Shown here: positions 1-8,474 of the stretch, piece after piece
Position numbering within the stretch: the stretch's first letter is position 1
How the letters are laid out: the number at the start of each line of letters is the position of its first letter
Assembly (NCBI GenBank): GCA_964634815.1
Contig: CAZWMD010000010.1
Span: 1-64,000 of the forward strand
From: JALZVT01 sp964634815
GTDB lineage: Bacteria > Pseudomonadota > Gammaproteobacteria > Pseudomonadales > Azotimanducaceae
Length of the DNA: 64,000 nt
Direction: 5' to 3'
Program-made: the position numbers and the translations under genes
Notes under the pieces: generated by a model
What the model was told of the DNA's origin: nothing
Seen by the model: the letters and a program-made list of their open reading frames with translations, nothing else
Database searches by the model: none

Positions 1-3000
1 TTGATGAGCAGTAGATGTCCCTGTAGCAGGGCCGCGCGGAATTTCTCAAGCACTGACGTCCAAACCACTATGTTGCTGTTGCCCGTCTCATCTTCAAGCG
101 TCACAAACATTACGCCTGCCGCTGATCCAGGCCGTTGCCGGCCTGTGACCAGGCCCGCTATACGCACAAACTGACCATGACGACAGTGACTTAGGCTCAG
201 CGCCGTTTGGCAGCGCTTGAAGCCACCTCGTTTGCGCAGCAATGTCATTGGATGGGGCCCGAGAGTAAGGCTGGTATAGCGGTAATCCGCCAGCATATCT
301 TCGTTTTCGGTGGGTGGGCTCAGGTCGACATCGGTACGATATGCCGAACGATAACCGGTGCTCTTTTCGGCAACCTGTTCCAGTTCGGTTGGTACGCTCA
401 AACCCGCAACATCCCAGTGCGCCTGATGGCGATGCTTGGATAAACTATTAAGTGCGCCGGCTCGAGCAAGAAATTCGAGACTCTGTCGGTCAAGCCTGGC
501 CCGTCGTTTAAGATCTGCCTGATCATAAAACGGCGCTGCCAGCTTTTGATCTGTCGTCTGAGGTGTATTGCGGGGCGTATTGCAGGGTGTATTGCGCGCA
601 GTAACCAGACGCTCTGCCGCAGGCTTTCTGAATCCCTTTACCAATCGTAAGCCAAGTCGCAGCCCAGGCTGTGAGCGGTCTTGAGTGCCTGGTACCAACT
701 GATGATCCCAGTGGCTGTGTTGTACATCGACACCCAGAATTTCAACCTTATGGCGGCGTGCGTCCTGAATAAGTTGGGAAGGACTATAAAACCCCATGGG
801 CAGGCTGTTCATCAGACCTGCATAAAACGCAGCCGGACTGTGTTGTTTTATCCAGGCTGATATATAAACCAATAGTGCAAAGCTTGCCGCATGGGACTCA
901 GGAAACCCGTACTCACCAAACCCCTGAATCTGTTTGAAAACCCGTTCGGCGAAATCCATATCATGGCCGCGCTCCAACATGCCGTTAATAAGCTTGTCCT
1001 GAAATGGCGCAAGGCCGCCACGCCGCTTCCAGGCGGCCATCGCTCGACGCAGTTGATCGGCTTCACCCGCGGTAAAGCCTGCAGCGACCATCGCCAGTTC
1101 AATAACCTGTTCCTGGAAGATTGGTACACCCAGTGTCCGCTCAAGCACCCGGCGCACAGCGTCGTTTGAATAGGTTGGAGTTTCGAGTCCCTGGCGACGA
1201 CGCAGATAGGGGTGCACCATGTCGCCCTGGATAGGTCCAGGACGCACAATGGCCACCTCCACTACCAGGTCATAGAAATTTTGTGGCTTGAGTCTTGGCA
1301 ACATGGCCATTTGGGCACGAGATTCAACTTGAAACACGCCGACGCTGTCGCCGCGTTGCAGCATGGCGTAAGTAGCCTGATCTTCAGCTGGAATTGCGGC
1401 AACGCTCAAATGTTGATCAAAGAAAGCATTATGCATATCAAGCGCCTTGCGAATTGCCGTAAGCATGCCGAGCGCTAACACATCAATTTTCAATAAGCCC
1501 AACGCCTCAAGGTCGTCTTTATCCCATTGAATGACAGTGCGATCGACCATGGCGGCGTTTTCGACGGGGACAAGCTGAGATATAGGGCCGCGTGAAATCA
1601 GAAAGCCACCAACGTGCTGCGATAGATGGCGGGGAAAACCAAGTATTTGCTGCACTAGAAACAAAAACTGTTTGGCAACTCTGCTCTTTGGATCGATACC
1701 CGCATTGATGAAGCGCTGAGCGAGTTCGTCCTTGTTGTCCCACCAGGCCATCGATTTGGCCAGCAAATCCAGTAGATCGATATCAAGACCCAGAGCTTTG
1801 CCAACATCGCGGATTGCACTTTTTGGACGGTAAGTGATTAAGGTAGCAGCCAGTGCCGCACGTTCTCTGCTGTAGCGCGTATAGATATACTGAATAACCT
1901 CTTCGCGTCTCTCGTGTTCAAAATCAACATCAATGTCTGGCGGCTCGTTACGCTCCTTCGACACAAAGCGTTCAAACAGAAGATGCATACGGTCGGGGTC
2001 TACCTCGGTGATAAACAGGCAGTAGCAGACTGCTGAGTTTGCCGCCGAGCCACGTCCTTGACAGAGAATCGATTTCGAACGAGCGAACTGTACTATGTCG
2101 TACACGGTTAAAAAGTAGTGCTCGTAGTTAAGCTCACCAATAAGACCCAGCTCTTTTTCAATAAGCGCTTGCACTGGTTCAGGTGTGCCTTCAGGCCAGC
2201 GGGCTTTGGCGCCGTGCCAGGTTAGGTCACGCAGGTACGCTGATGCTCCGGAAGGTTTGCGCTGGGCGTACTGAGGTGGAACGAGTTCGGCCGGGTATTC
2301 ATAACGCAGCTCATCAAGACTGAAGTGGCACTGATTGGCAATGCGAACGCTATTCGACAACAGCTCTGGCGGATAGCGCTCTATGAGTGTGGCGATGGGT
2401 TGCAGGTGACGCTCGCTGTTGCTTTGCAATTCAAAGCCGAGCTCATCAACAGCGCAGGTGTAACGAATAGCTGTTAGTACGTCTTGTAGTGGCTTGCGAG
2501 CGGGATGATGAAGGTGCACGTCGTTACTGGCTACCATAGGCAACCTAAGGCGCATCGACAGGGTGAGTGCTGTGGCGGTCCGATCAAGATCATGCTGATC
2601 CAGAAATAACTCCAGCGCGATATAGAGTCGTGGGAAGCGGGCCTTTAACGCCGCTCCTTCTTTGAGCAGGTCAGCCATTTTTCGGATACGGATACCATAT
2701 TCGTCACCACTGATGCCATTGTTTGCAGTCGCTGCGCTGACTCGGGAGCGATGCACGGCATGGGTGCTGGATTGTGGTTCAATAGGCGCACGTGCATGTT
2801 CGCCACCAAAGGGTATCCACAAGGCAATGCACTCATCGATACTCTGGTCGAGATCGCTTAGTGTCAGATGATAGGTACCTTTTTTTGCGCGTCGGCGCAG
2901 GCGCGTGATGAGTGTGCACAGTTGACCGTAGGCCGTGCGGCTAGGGGCAAGAAGCACCAGCGTAAACCCGTCAATACAATGAAATTCTGCACCCACAATA

Positions 3001-3212
3001 AGCTTTAGTGGTGAGTCTTTGGCTGCCAGGTGTGCTTTGACGACACCCGACATTGAGCACTCATCGGTTATTGCCAGCGCCCGGTAGCCCAGGCCTGTGG
3101 CTTCCTGTACCAGTTCTTCAGGGTGCGATGCGCCACGCAAAAAACTGTAGTTACTTAAACAATGCAGTTCCGCAAAACTGGTTGCTTCTGGTGTTTTTGA
3201 TGGTGTATCCAT
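1..3212 (-). CDS. dnaE2: Error-prone DNA polymerase DnaE2 (ImuC), C-terminus cut by window edge
   Basis: DnaE2 is the DNA polymerase III alpha-type subunit that carries out mutagenic translesion synthesis with ImuA and ImuB. The frame runs from the ATG at 3212 leftwards off the window, giving about 1,070 residues. The family is about 1,030-1,100 long, so little is missing. An N-terminal PHP domain begins near residue 12 (ELHCLSNYSFLRGASHPE). The polymerase core shows GRGSAANSA near residue 385 and the acidic catalytic patch PDIDVDFE near 420. The last visible part, FVTLEDETGNSNIVVW, is the OB-fold. The start lies 2 nt beyond the imuB stop codon, so the two genes are co-transcribed and probably translationally coupled. 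Regulation is expected from the LexA boxes upstream of imuA. The frame is open throughout in my translation. Confidence 0.95.
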   Translation of the reverse strand, partial: MDTPSKTPEATSFAELHCLSNYSFLRGASHPEELVQEATGLGYRALAITDECSMSGVVKAHLAAKDSPLKLIVGAEFHCIDGFTLVLLAPSRTAYGQLCTLITRLRRRAKKGTYHLTLSDLDQSIDECIALWIPFGGEHARAPIEPQSSTHAVHRSRVSAATANNGISGDEYGIRIRKMADLLKEGAALKARFPRLYIALELFLDQHDLDRTATALTLSMRLRLPMVASNDVHLHHPARKPLQDVLTAIRYTCAVDELGFELQSNSERHLQPIATLIERYPPELLSNSVRIANQCHFSLDELRYEYPAELVPPQYAQRKPSGASAYLRDLTWHGAKARWPEGTPEPVQALIEKELGLIGELNYEHYFLTVYDIVQFARSKSILCQGRGSAANSAVCYCLFITEVDPDRMHLLFERFVSKERNEPPDIDVDFEHERREEVIQYIYTRYSRERAALAATLITYRPKSAIRDVGKALGLDIDLLDLLAKSMAWWDNKDELAQRFINAGIDPKSRVAKQFLFLVQQILGFPRHLSQHVGGFLISRGPISQLVPVENAAMVDRTVIQWDKDDLEALGLLKIDVLALGMLTAIRKALDMHNAFFDQHLSVAAIPAEDQATYAMLQRGDSVGVFQVESRAQMAMLPRLKPQNFYDLVVEVAIVRPGPIQGDMVHPYLRRRQGLETPTYSNDAVRRVLERTLGVPIFQEQVIELAMVAAGFTAGEADQLRRAMAAWKRRGGLAPFQDKLINGMLERGHDMDFAERVFKQIQGFGEYGFPESHAASFALLVYISAWIKQHSPAAFYAGLMNSLPMGFYSPSQLIQDARRHKVEILGVDVQHSHWDHQLVPGTQDRSQPGLRLGLRLVKGFRKPAAERLVTARNTPCNTPRNTPQTTDQKLAAPFYDQADLKRRARLDRQSLEFLARAGALNSLSKHRHQAHWDVAGLSVPTELEQVAEKSTGYRSAYRTDVDLSPPTENEDMLADYRYTSLTLGPHPMTLLRKRGGFKRCQTALSLSHCRHGQFVRIAGLVTGRQRPGSAAGVMFVTLEDETGNSNIVVWTSVLEKFRAALLQGHLLLI

Positions 3213-3213
3213 A

Positions 3214-4707
3214 CTAGCCAAAGTAGCCGTGTACATACCAACGTTCGCCTTCGCAAAATACCCAGCTATAGCTGCCGTTGTTTTTCTGCCCCTGGGTCTG
3301 GGCAATGTAGTAATCCCGGCGCATACGCCGTTCTTGCCACCAGCCACCCTGTAAACGCTCGGGACCCTGTAGCAGACAGAGTGTGTGCCGTGCCACTGGA
3401 CTGGGCTCGGGAAGAAGCCAGGCCGGCCGATATTTGCCCACGGCACCGGTGGGCTCGCTGGATTCCAGAGTCAAATCACTCTGAGCTGTGGCTGACTTTT
3501 TCGCGCGGCCGTGTTTGCCGGCTGGTACTCGTTGTAGCGGCTCTATTTGCCAGGCCTGTTCCGGTTGATGACGATGCTGCACACTCAAACCGCTACATAC
3601 TTCTGGGCCAAGACGTGCCCGCAGCTGATCCAGTAACTCTGTAAGCGGTGTGTTGTCGGCGCTATTCTGTTCCCCTGCGTGAGGTGCTTTTAAGTGTGGG
3701 AAAAGACTGTCGCTATGATTTTTCCAGGGCTCAAGTTCTGCACTGTGCAACCGGATATCGAGTACGTCGCGAGGCAGCTCACAACGTTCAAGCTTCAACC
3801 GGGTAAGCCTTAGCAACAGCTTGCCGGACTGGCTGGGGCGGGTAGTGCGGATATCCAGAGTAACTGGCTTATCTGCATGGTTGGCAAACTCCCAATGCAA
3901 TACGCAGGCTCCCAACTGCTGCGCGATAAGCCATTGGCTGAATTCATGGCACAACCGTTTAACCGGAAACAATAGCGCCGTTTTGCTGGTGCAGGCCTCT
4001 AGCAGATGCACGCTTGAGGTAAACGTCTGAGGTGGTTTGATAGGTGCGCGTGGGTCAGGGAGGGCTCCGGTAAGCCGCTGCAAATAATGTCCAAGCTGTT
4101 TACCGAAACGCTGGCCCAGTTCTTTGCTGGGTAATTGCAACAATGCGCCGCAGTTGCGTAGCCCCATGTTATGTAATGACTCGCCCTGTTTTGGACGCAG
4201 TGCAAGACATTCAAGCGGCATATTGGCAAGTACGTCGAGGTCTTTTGGCAGAACTCGTGGCAAAACACTCGGCAGTGCCTGACCATCTGCTTGCTGATGT
4301 CGCCAGCGGGCAGCACAGAGCGCGGCGAGTGGCGTATGGGCGACTTGCAGAACAGCTTGATGATGCAGGCTCTGTAGCTGTTTATGGATGTTTTGAAGAA
4401 GCTTCTGCAGACCGCCAAACAGAGTAAGGCTGGCGCTGATCTCAAGCACGACACTGTGGTGCACATTGCCAGGATCATCCAGATAACCGCCGGGTGTGCT
4501 GTCGATACTCACGTGGCTGCTAAAGCCATAAAGTATCTCGCTGAGATAGGTTAGCCTTTGTTCTTCCCAGGCAGAATTACGTTTGATGTGCACCAGATCG
4601 GCAGCAATGCTGTGTGCTGCTGCGAGGCTGGTGCCTATATGAATGCCGCACTGTCGAGCAATCTGATTGCGTTGGATCACCCGGTTTTCTGATAGCAGAA
4701 CGGTTGG
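3214..4707 (-). CDS. imuB: ImuB, Y-family polymerase-like mutasome subunit, N-terminus lost in a gap
   Basis: ImuB is a catalytically inactive Y-family (DinB-like) protein that links DnaE2 to the beta clamp and ImuA. About 497 residues are visible. They begin inside the palm region (VLLSENRVIQRNQIARQCGI) and continue through a little-finger-like region to a C-terminus ending GERWYVHGYFG. The family normally has about 50 residues before the first visible motif, and these fall in the 100-N gap at 4708-4807. The segment LEISASLTLFGGLQKLL is typical of ImuB. It sits between imuA and dnaE2 in the canonical order. A continuous 742-codon frame across the Ns, joining ImuA to ImuB, is an artefact of translating the gap and not evidence for a fusion. 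Confidence 0.9.
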   Translation of the reverse strand, partial: PTVLLSENRVIQRNQIARQCGIHIGTSLAAAHSIAADLVHIKRNSAWEEQRLTYLSEILYGFSSHVSIDSTPGGYLDDPGNVHHSVVLEISASLTLFGGLQKLLQNIHKQLQSLHHQAVLQVAHTPLAALCAARWRHQQADGQALPSVLPRVLPKDLDVLANMPLECLALRPKQGESLHNMGLRNCGALLQLPSKELGQRFGKQLGHYLQRLTGALPDPRAPIKPPQTFTSSVHLLEACTSKTALLFPVKRLCHEFSQWLIAQQLGACVLHWEFANHADKPVTLDIRTTRPSQSGKLLLRLTRLKLERCELPRDVLDIRLHSAELEPWKNHSDSLFPHLKAPHAGEQNSADNTPLTELLDQLRARLGPEVCSGLSVQHRHQPEQAWQIEPLQRVPAGKHGRAKKSATAQSDLTLESSEPTGAVGKYRPAWLLPEPSPVARHTLCLLQGPERLQGGWWQERRMRRDYYIAQTQGQKNNGSYSWVFCEGERWYVHGYFG

Positions 4708-4807
4708 NNNNNNNNNNNNNNNNNNNNNNNNNNNNNNNNNNNNNNNNNNNNNNNNNNNNNNNNNNNNNNNNNNNNNNNNNNNNNNNNNNNNNNNNNNNNN
4801 NNNNNNN
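4708..4807. other. Scaffold gap (100 N) between imuA and imuB
   Basis: Exactly 100 Ns, a placeholder length. The flanks do not repeat one another. From family lengths the missing piece should encode the ImuA C-terminus (perhaps 30-50 residues) plus about 50 residues of ImuB, so the true gap is probably longer than 100 bp. This is inference. Confidence 0.98.
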
Positions 4808-5442
4808 GAATTGACCGGCGCTGAACTGACGGAATGCAACATAACGCGCAGTTCTGCTGCTGAGGCGTGTTTTGCGGCCTGAGTCGGTCGGAACAGGCAA
4901 GCAAGGCTTCTGCCTTGTTTTGCGGCCACCTGCAATCGACGAGTTTCTGCGTTTTTCAAGCGTCCCTCATCAAGCCAGATAAGCACGGCACTGCAGGTTC
5001 CCGAGCGAGCCGCCTGCTCGGCTGCCCATAGTGCGTCTGCATGATTTTTGGGATGCACCATAAGCAGTCGATCACTGCGAATACCAAAACGGCCCAACGC
5101 CGGGGCATAAGGGATAGCAGGAGGATTGATCCAGGCGATCCAGCGGTTTTCTTCTTGGCTGAGATCAGCAAGCGCAGGAGCCAGTAAACGCAACTCCCCG
5201 AGACCAGGCTGGGCGTGCAGCACTTCGGCTAGCCCGGCGCGCGGCCAGCCGCCTCCGGGTAACTGGGCATCAAGCGCGGGGTAGCCACTGGTCAGTCCGG
5301 TATCAGCCATTTGCTGATGAAGCTGGCCGGCTCGCCATAGTTTGGGGTGAGCCAGCAGGTTGGCGGGTGGATTGGCCGATAAATTGGTCGATGAATTGGT
5401 CGATGAATTGGCAGTTCGATGGATCAGATTAGTTTGAGTCAT
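4808..5442 (-). CDS. imuA: ImuA, RecA/SulA-like mutasome protein, C-terminus lost in a gap
   Basis: ImuA is a small RecA-like protein that supports ImuB-DnaE2 translesion synthesis. About 211 residues are visible from the ATG at 5442 to the gap. The RecA-like core starts near residue 51 (TSGYPALDAQLPGGGWPRAG), with the family segments GLGELRLLAPAL and FGIRSDRLLMVHP. A canonical Walker A lysine is absent, as is common in ImuA. Residues 10-30 are a low-complexity Asn/Ser/Thr/Pro stretch encoded by 12-bp tandem repeats that may not be structured. An AAAGGA lies immediately before the start. It is the first gene of the imuA-imuB-dnaE2 operon. Confidence 0.88.
5378..5413. repeat. 12-bp tandem repeat at the 5' end of imuA
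   Basis: Three units close to gatgaattggtc stand in tandem (5378-5389 gataaattggtc, 5390-5401 gatgaattggtc, 5402-5413 gatgaattggca). On the minus strand they encode a repeated Ser-Thr-Asn-like N-terminal tail of ImuA. The period is a multiple of three, so copy-number change keeps the frame. Confidence 0.8.
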
Positions 5443-5540
5443 TTCCTTTCTTAATTGCCTCTTTATATTGCATGTTTAAAATGCTGTTTATGCTGCTGTT
5501 TTATATAAAGTTTTTGGTGAATAGGACTGCCACCAAAACA

Positions 5541-5556
5541 CTGGTTATTCATACAG
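5541..5556. promoter_or_regulatory. LexA (SOS) box 1 upstream of imuA
   Basis: CTGGTTATTCATACAG fits the CTG-N10-CAG gammaproteobacterial LexA consensus and ends in the strong ATACAG half-site. Read on the minus strand it is CTGTATGAATAACCAG, close to classical recA-type boxes. It lies about 100 bp upstream of the imuA start. Its centre is 31 bp from that of the second box, so both lie on the same face of the helix. Confidence 0.75.
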
Positions 5557-5571
5557 GGTCAATCAGATTAC

Positions 5572-5587
5572 CTGTATGCATAACCAG
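5572..5587. promoter_or_regulatory. LexA (SOS) box 2 upstream of imuA
   Basis: CTGTATGCATAACCAG again fits CTG-N10-CAG. With box 1 it forms a nearly perfect 18-bp inverted repeat (one mismatch) separated by about 13 bp. This site is farther from imuA, and also lies 20 bp from the end of the outer-membrane protein gene. Confidence 0.7.
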
Positions 5588-5606
5588 TAGCAAGTTTTTT
5601 GAGTCG

Positions 5607-7058
5607 TTAGCGTTGGTTACCGCTCATGCGCCAATGGGCGCCGAGCTGGATCATGTGGGCGCTATGTTCTGTTTCAATACGCTCGCCGCGAGGATTGCGC
5701 AGCTTCAACAGGGGTGCCCACCAGTACTTGTAGCCGAGGTTCATGCTTAGCCTGGGCGTAATGCCAACGCGCAGGCCAAGCAGTGCCTGGGCGGTGGGGC
5801 TGCCAGCGCTGTCCTTTAGAAAATCGCGATCAGCAAACCCTGGCAAGGGTTCAGTCCCTTCAACATCGTAATCGACCTCTGCGTAGCCAAACCCTATGCC
5901 TGCGTACGGTGACAAGCGGAAGCGGCGAGAGCGTTCGGCGATGAAATTCACTGCTATTGCGCGGGTGCGAGCATCTCCCTGAAGACGGAACTCACCAAGG
6001 ATAAAGCTGAAATCCACGAGATCGGCTTCATTGCTGAATGCACTGGCCTCAAGCTCCGCGCGTAACACCCGACCACGCCTGGAGCGCCACTGATACCCCA
6101 CAGAAATCCCCCCGGCAGGACCAATGTCAAAGGCATCAAAGTTGGTATCCAGACTGTTGTCGTCGACATCAGAATCTTCCGCCGCGGCTACGCCGAAATA
6201 ACCGGCGACATACCATTTATTGGGATTGGGATTGGGATTGGGATTGGGATTGGGATCAGGGTTAGCTGTTTTATGGCGGGTTTTGGAGCGGCTCGAGTAT
6301 ATATCTGTCGATTGCTGGCCAGGGAAAAACTGCAGTGCGATACCTGCCATGTGCAGTTCGTGTCGCGTGCTGTATTCGCTTTGCTCGGCTGCAGGATCAG
6401 AGGAAAAATTCAGATTTCCTGAGCGCCAATAGCGATATTCCGCCGAGAGCCGGGTGCGGCGCGTAAAAGCCATGCTCGCGCCTACCATCAACTGCCAGGC
6501 AAAAGCATCACTCCGATCATCAAACAGAGGCTCATCTGTGCGGGTAAAACCATCCAGAACAGAGAAGTTGCCTTTATAACCCACGCTCGTATAGCCGGCA
6601 CCGACGCCCACATAAGGCTGTACTGGCAGTCTGGGTGAGGCAAATTCGTAATAAACATTGGCAAAGCCGCTGAAGGCATCTACCGCATCATTTGCACCGG
6701 TATTTAGCACACCGCGCTCATCACTAAACTCAATGACTTCCAGTTCATTACGTCGGTAACTGGCTTCGAACTCAGCCCTCAGGCCGCTATCAAACTGATA
6801 GCCAAGCGCCAGGCTTGCTGCACGAAAACCCAGGTCGTAATCCAGAAACATACTGCTATCAACGGGCTGGGTAGACGGATCGCGAACAACGTCGACCCTG
6901 TCATCAGGCGCATACACCATGGTGTACCCGGCGCTTAGGTAAAAGCCCTTAGACGCCACCTGAGCTGGCAAGATGTCGTTGGCATAAACATGAAAGGAAA
7001 GTGTCTGTAGTAACGCCAGGGCACTTAAGAGTGCAGCAAGCTTGAAACGTGATGTCAT
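5607..7058 (-). CDS. Outer-membrane protein with two tandem beta-barrel domains
   Basis: A 483-residue secreted protein with a signal peptide ending near VYA at residue 26. Two homologous opacity/OmpA-like beta-barrel domains follow, roughly residues 36-250 and 283-483. Each opens similarly (GFYLSAGYTMVYAPDD and WYVAGYFGVAAAEDSDVDD) and shows alternating aromatic strands such as YVGVGAGYTSVGY and YAGIGFGYAEVDY. A (Pro-Asn)n linker near residues 268-282 joins them. Most such barrels occur singly, so this looks like an internal duplication. The start overlaps the ugd stop by one base (TGATG), indicating coupling to UDP-glucuronate synthesis. Ligand and function are unknown; a structural or polysaccharide-associated surface role is only inferred. 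Confidence 0.8.
   Translation of the reverse strand: MTSRFKLAALLSALALLQTLSFHVYANDILPAQVASKGFYLSAGYTMVYAPDDRVDVVRDPSTQPVDSSMFLDYDLGFRAASLALGYQFDSGLRAEFEASYRRNELEVIEFSDERGVLNTGANDAVDAFSGFANVYYEFASPRLPVQPYVGVGAGYTSVGYKGNFSVLDGFTRTDEPLFDDRSDAFAWQLMVGASMAFTRRTRLSAEYRYWRSGNLNFSSDPAAEQSEYSTRHELHMAGIALQFFPGQQSTDIYSSRSKTRHKTANPDPNPNPNPNPNPNKWYVAGYFGVAAAEDSDVDDNSLDTNFDAFDIGPAGGISVGYQWRSRRGRVLRAELEASAFSNEADLVDFSFILGEFRLQGDARTRAIAVNFIAERSRRFRLSPYAGIGFGYAEVDYDVEGTEPLPGFADRDFLKDSAGSPTAQALLGLRVGITPRLSMNLGYKYWWAPLLKLRNPRGERIETEHSAHMIQLGAHWRMSGNQR
6219..6254. repeat. Hexanucleotide microsatellite (ATTGGG)6
   Basis: Six perfect ATTGGG units, followed by a degenerate atcagg at 6255-6260. On the coding (minus) strand the unit CCCAAT encodes Pro-Asn, making the linker between the two barrels. 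Unit gain or loss would change linker length by two residues without a frameshift. Confidence 0.95.
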
Positions 7059-8395
7059 CAGTTCAAGTTTGATCGACCGATGGCAATATAATCAAAGCCT
7101 ATGTCGCGCATACGCTGTGGTTCAAACAGATTACGACCATCAAATATGACTGGCCGTGCAAGACACTCCTGCAGACGCTTTAAGTCGGGGCTGCGAAACT
7201 CATTCCATTCGGTCACGATGGCCAGGGCATCTGCGCCGTCGAGGGTATCATCGCGTTGATCGCAGACCGCAAAGCCCTGGGTATTACCGTAGATGCGCAT
7301 GGCTTCGCCTCCTGCCACCGGGTCATAAGCGCGAACCTTCGCGCCAGCCTCAAGCAAGGCATCAATCAGCGCGCGACTGGGAGCTTCCCGCATGTCATCT
7401 GTATTGGGCTTAAACGCAAGGCCCCACAGAGCGATCGTCTTGCCTTGCAAAGACCCCAGCGGTTCAAAGTATCGATGCATCTTTTCGAACAGACGATTCT
7501 TTTGTTCCTGATTCACGTTTTCTACCGCCTGAATCAGGCGCGCGTTGTAGTTTACGCTGTCGGCAATGTGGGAAAGTGCCCGAACGTCTTTGGGAAAGCA
7601 GGATCCGCCGTAACCAGCGCCGGGGTAGATGAAATGATGGCCAATGCGTGGATCAGAGCCTATACCGCGTCGAACATTTTCGATGTCGGCCCCGAGATGT
7701 TCGGCCAAATTGGCAAATTCATTCATTAGACTGATCTTGGTTGCTAACATCACATTTGCTGCATACTTCGTCAGTTCCGCAGATCGAATATCCATGTTCA
7801 GAATTTTGTCGTGATTGCGGTTAAAGGGGGCATACAAATTGCCCAGAGCGGCCGCGCCCGCATCGCTGTCAGCACCAATAATAATACGGTCGGGTTTCAT
7901 GAAGTCACTGACAGCAGCGCCTTCTTTTAAAAACTCAGGATTACTGACCACATCAAACTGAATCTGAACATCACGGTTTTTTAGCGTGTCAGCGATCCGC
8001 TCGCGAACCTTATCGGCCGTGCCAACAGGAACCGTCGACTTTCCGACGACAATCTTCGGCTCTTCCATGTACTGACCGATGGTTTCTGCCACCTCAAGCA
8101 CATAACGCAAATCGGCGGAACCGTCTTCATCAGAAGGGGTGCCCACCGCAATAAACAAAAGATCGCCGTGTTTGACGCCAGCTGCTGCATCGGTTTCAAA
8201 CACCAGTCGGCCCGCGGCGGTATTGGCAAGCACCATGTTTTCCAGGCCGGGTTCAAAAATAGGGATGACACCGCGGTTGAGCCCATCAACCTTCTCCTTG
8301 TCCACATCAATACAGTGCACATGGTTGCCCATTTCTGCGAAGCAGGCTCCAGTGACCAGGCCAACATAACCGGTACCGAACATAGTGATATTCAA
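7058..8395 (-). CDS. ugd: UDP-glucose 6-dehydrogenase
   Basis: Oxidises UDP-glucose to UDP-glucuronate with two NAD+, supplying a precursor for acidic exopolysaccharide or LPS sugars in the cytoplasm. At 445 residues it is a normal length. It has the N-terminal Rossmann motif (FGTGYVGLVTGACFAEMG), the VGTPSDEDGSADL segment, the central helix with ELTKYAANVMLATKISLMNE, the catalytic cysteine in GGSCFPKD near residue 262, and the C-terminal UDP-binding domain (GLAFKPNTDDMREAPS). It is the first gene of a two-gene operon with the double-barrel protein, and a perfect TATAAT lies about 33 bp upstream. The sugar transferase at 35.3 kb could use related nucleotide-sugar pathways. Confidence 0.96.
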   Translation of the reverse strand: MNITMFGTGYVGLVTGACFAEMGNHVHCIDVDKEKVDGLNRGVIPIFEPGLENMVLANTAAGRLVFETDAAAGVKHGDLLFIAVGTPSDEDGSADLRYVLEVAETIGQYMEEPKIVVGKSTVPVGTADKVRERIADTLKNRDVQIQFDVVSNPEFLKEGAAVSDFMKPDRIIIGADSDAGAAALGNLYAPFNRNHDKILNMDIRSAELTKYAANVMLATKISLMNEFANLAEHLGADIENVRRGIGSDPRIGHHFIYPGAGYGGSCFPKDVRALSHIADSVNYNARLIQAVENVNQEQKNRLFEKMHRYFEPLGSLQGKTIALWGLAFKPNTDDMREAPSRALIDALLEAGAKVRAYDPVAGGEAMRIYGNTQGFAVCDQRDDTLDGADALAIVTEWNEFRSPDLKRLQECLARPVIFDGRNLFEPQRMRDIGFDYIAIGRSNLN

Positions 8396-8427
8396 ACGGA
8401 GTGTCCTATTGTGAAATCGCGTTTCTG

Positions 8428-8433
8428 ATTATA
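8428..8433 (-). promoter_or_regulatory. Candidate -10 box of the ugd promoter
   Basis: On the minus strand the sequence reads TATAAT, 33 bp before the ugd ATG. No convincing -35 element is visible 16-18 bp upstream, so an extended or activator-dependent promoter is possible. The gap to the neighbouring gene is only 79 bp, which limits the search space. Confidence 0.4.
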
Positions 8434-8474
8434 AAACGTTATGAGCCGTTGCAGGCTGAGTTTTACTTTAGTTA

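Noticed and set aside
3214..5442. A single 742-codon ImuA-ImuB fusion protein
   Set aside because: The frame is joined only through 100 Ns; the two halves match separate ImuA and ImuB families, so it is an assembly artefact.
6219..6254. Telomere-like or CRISPR-like repeat
   Set aside because: It is a simple hexanucleotide tract inside a coding gene with no unique spacers; it encodes a Pro-Asn linker.
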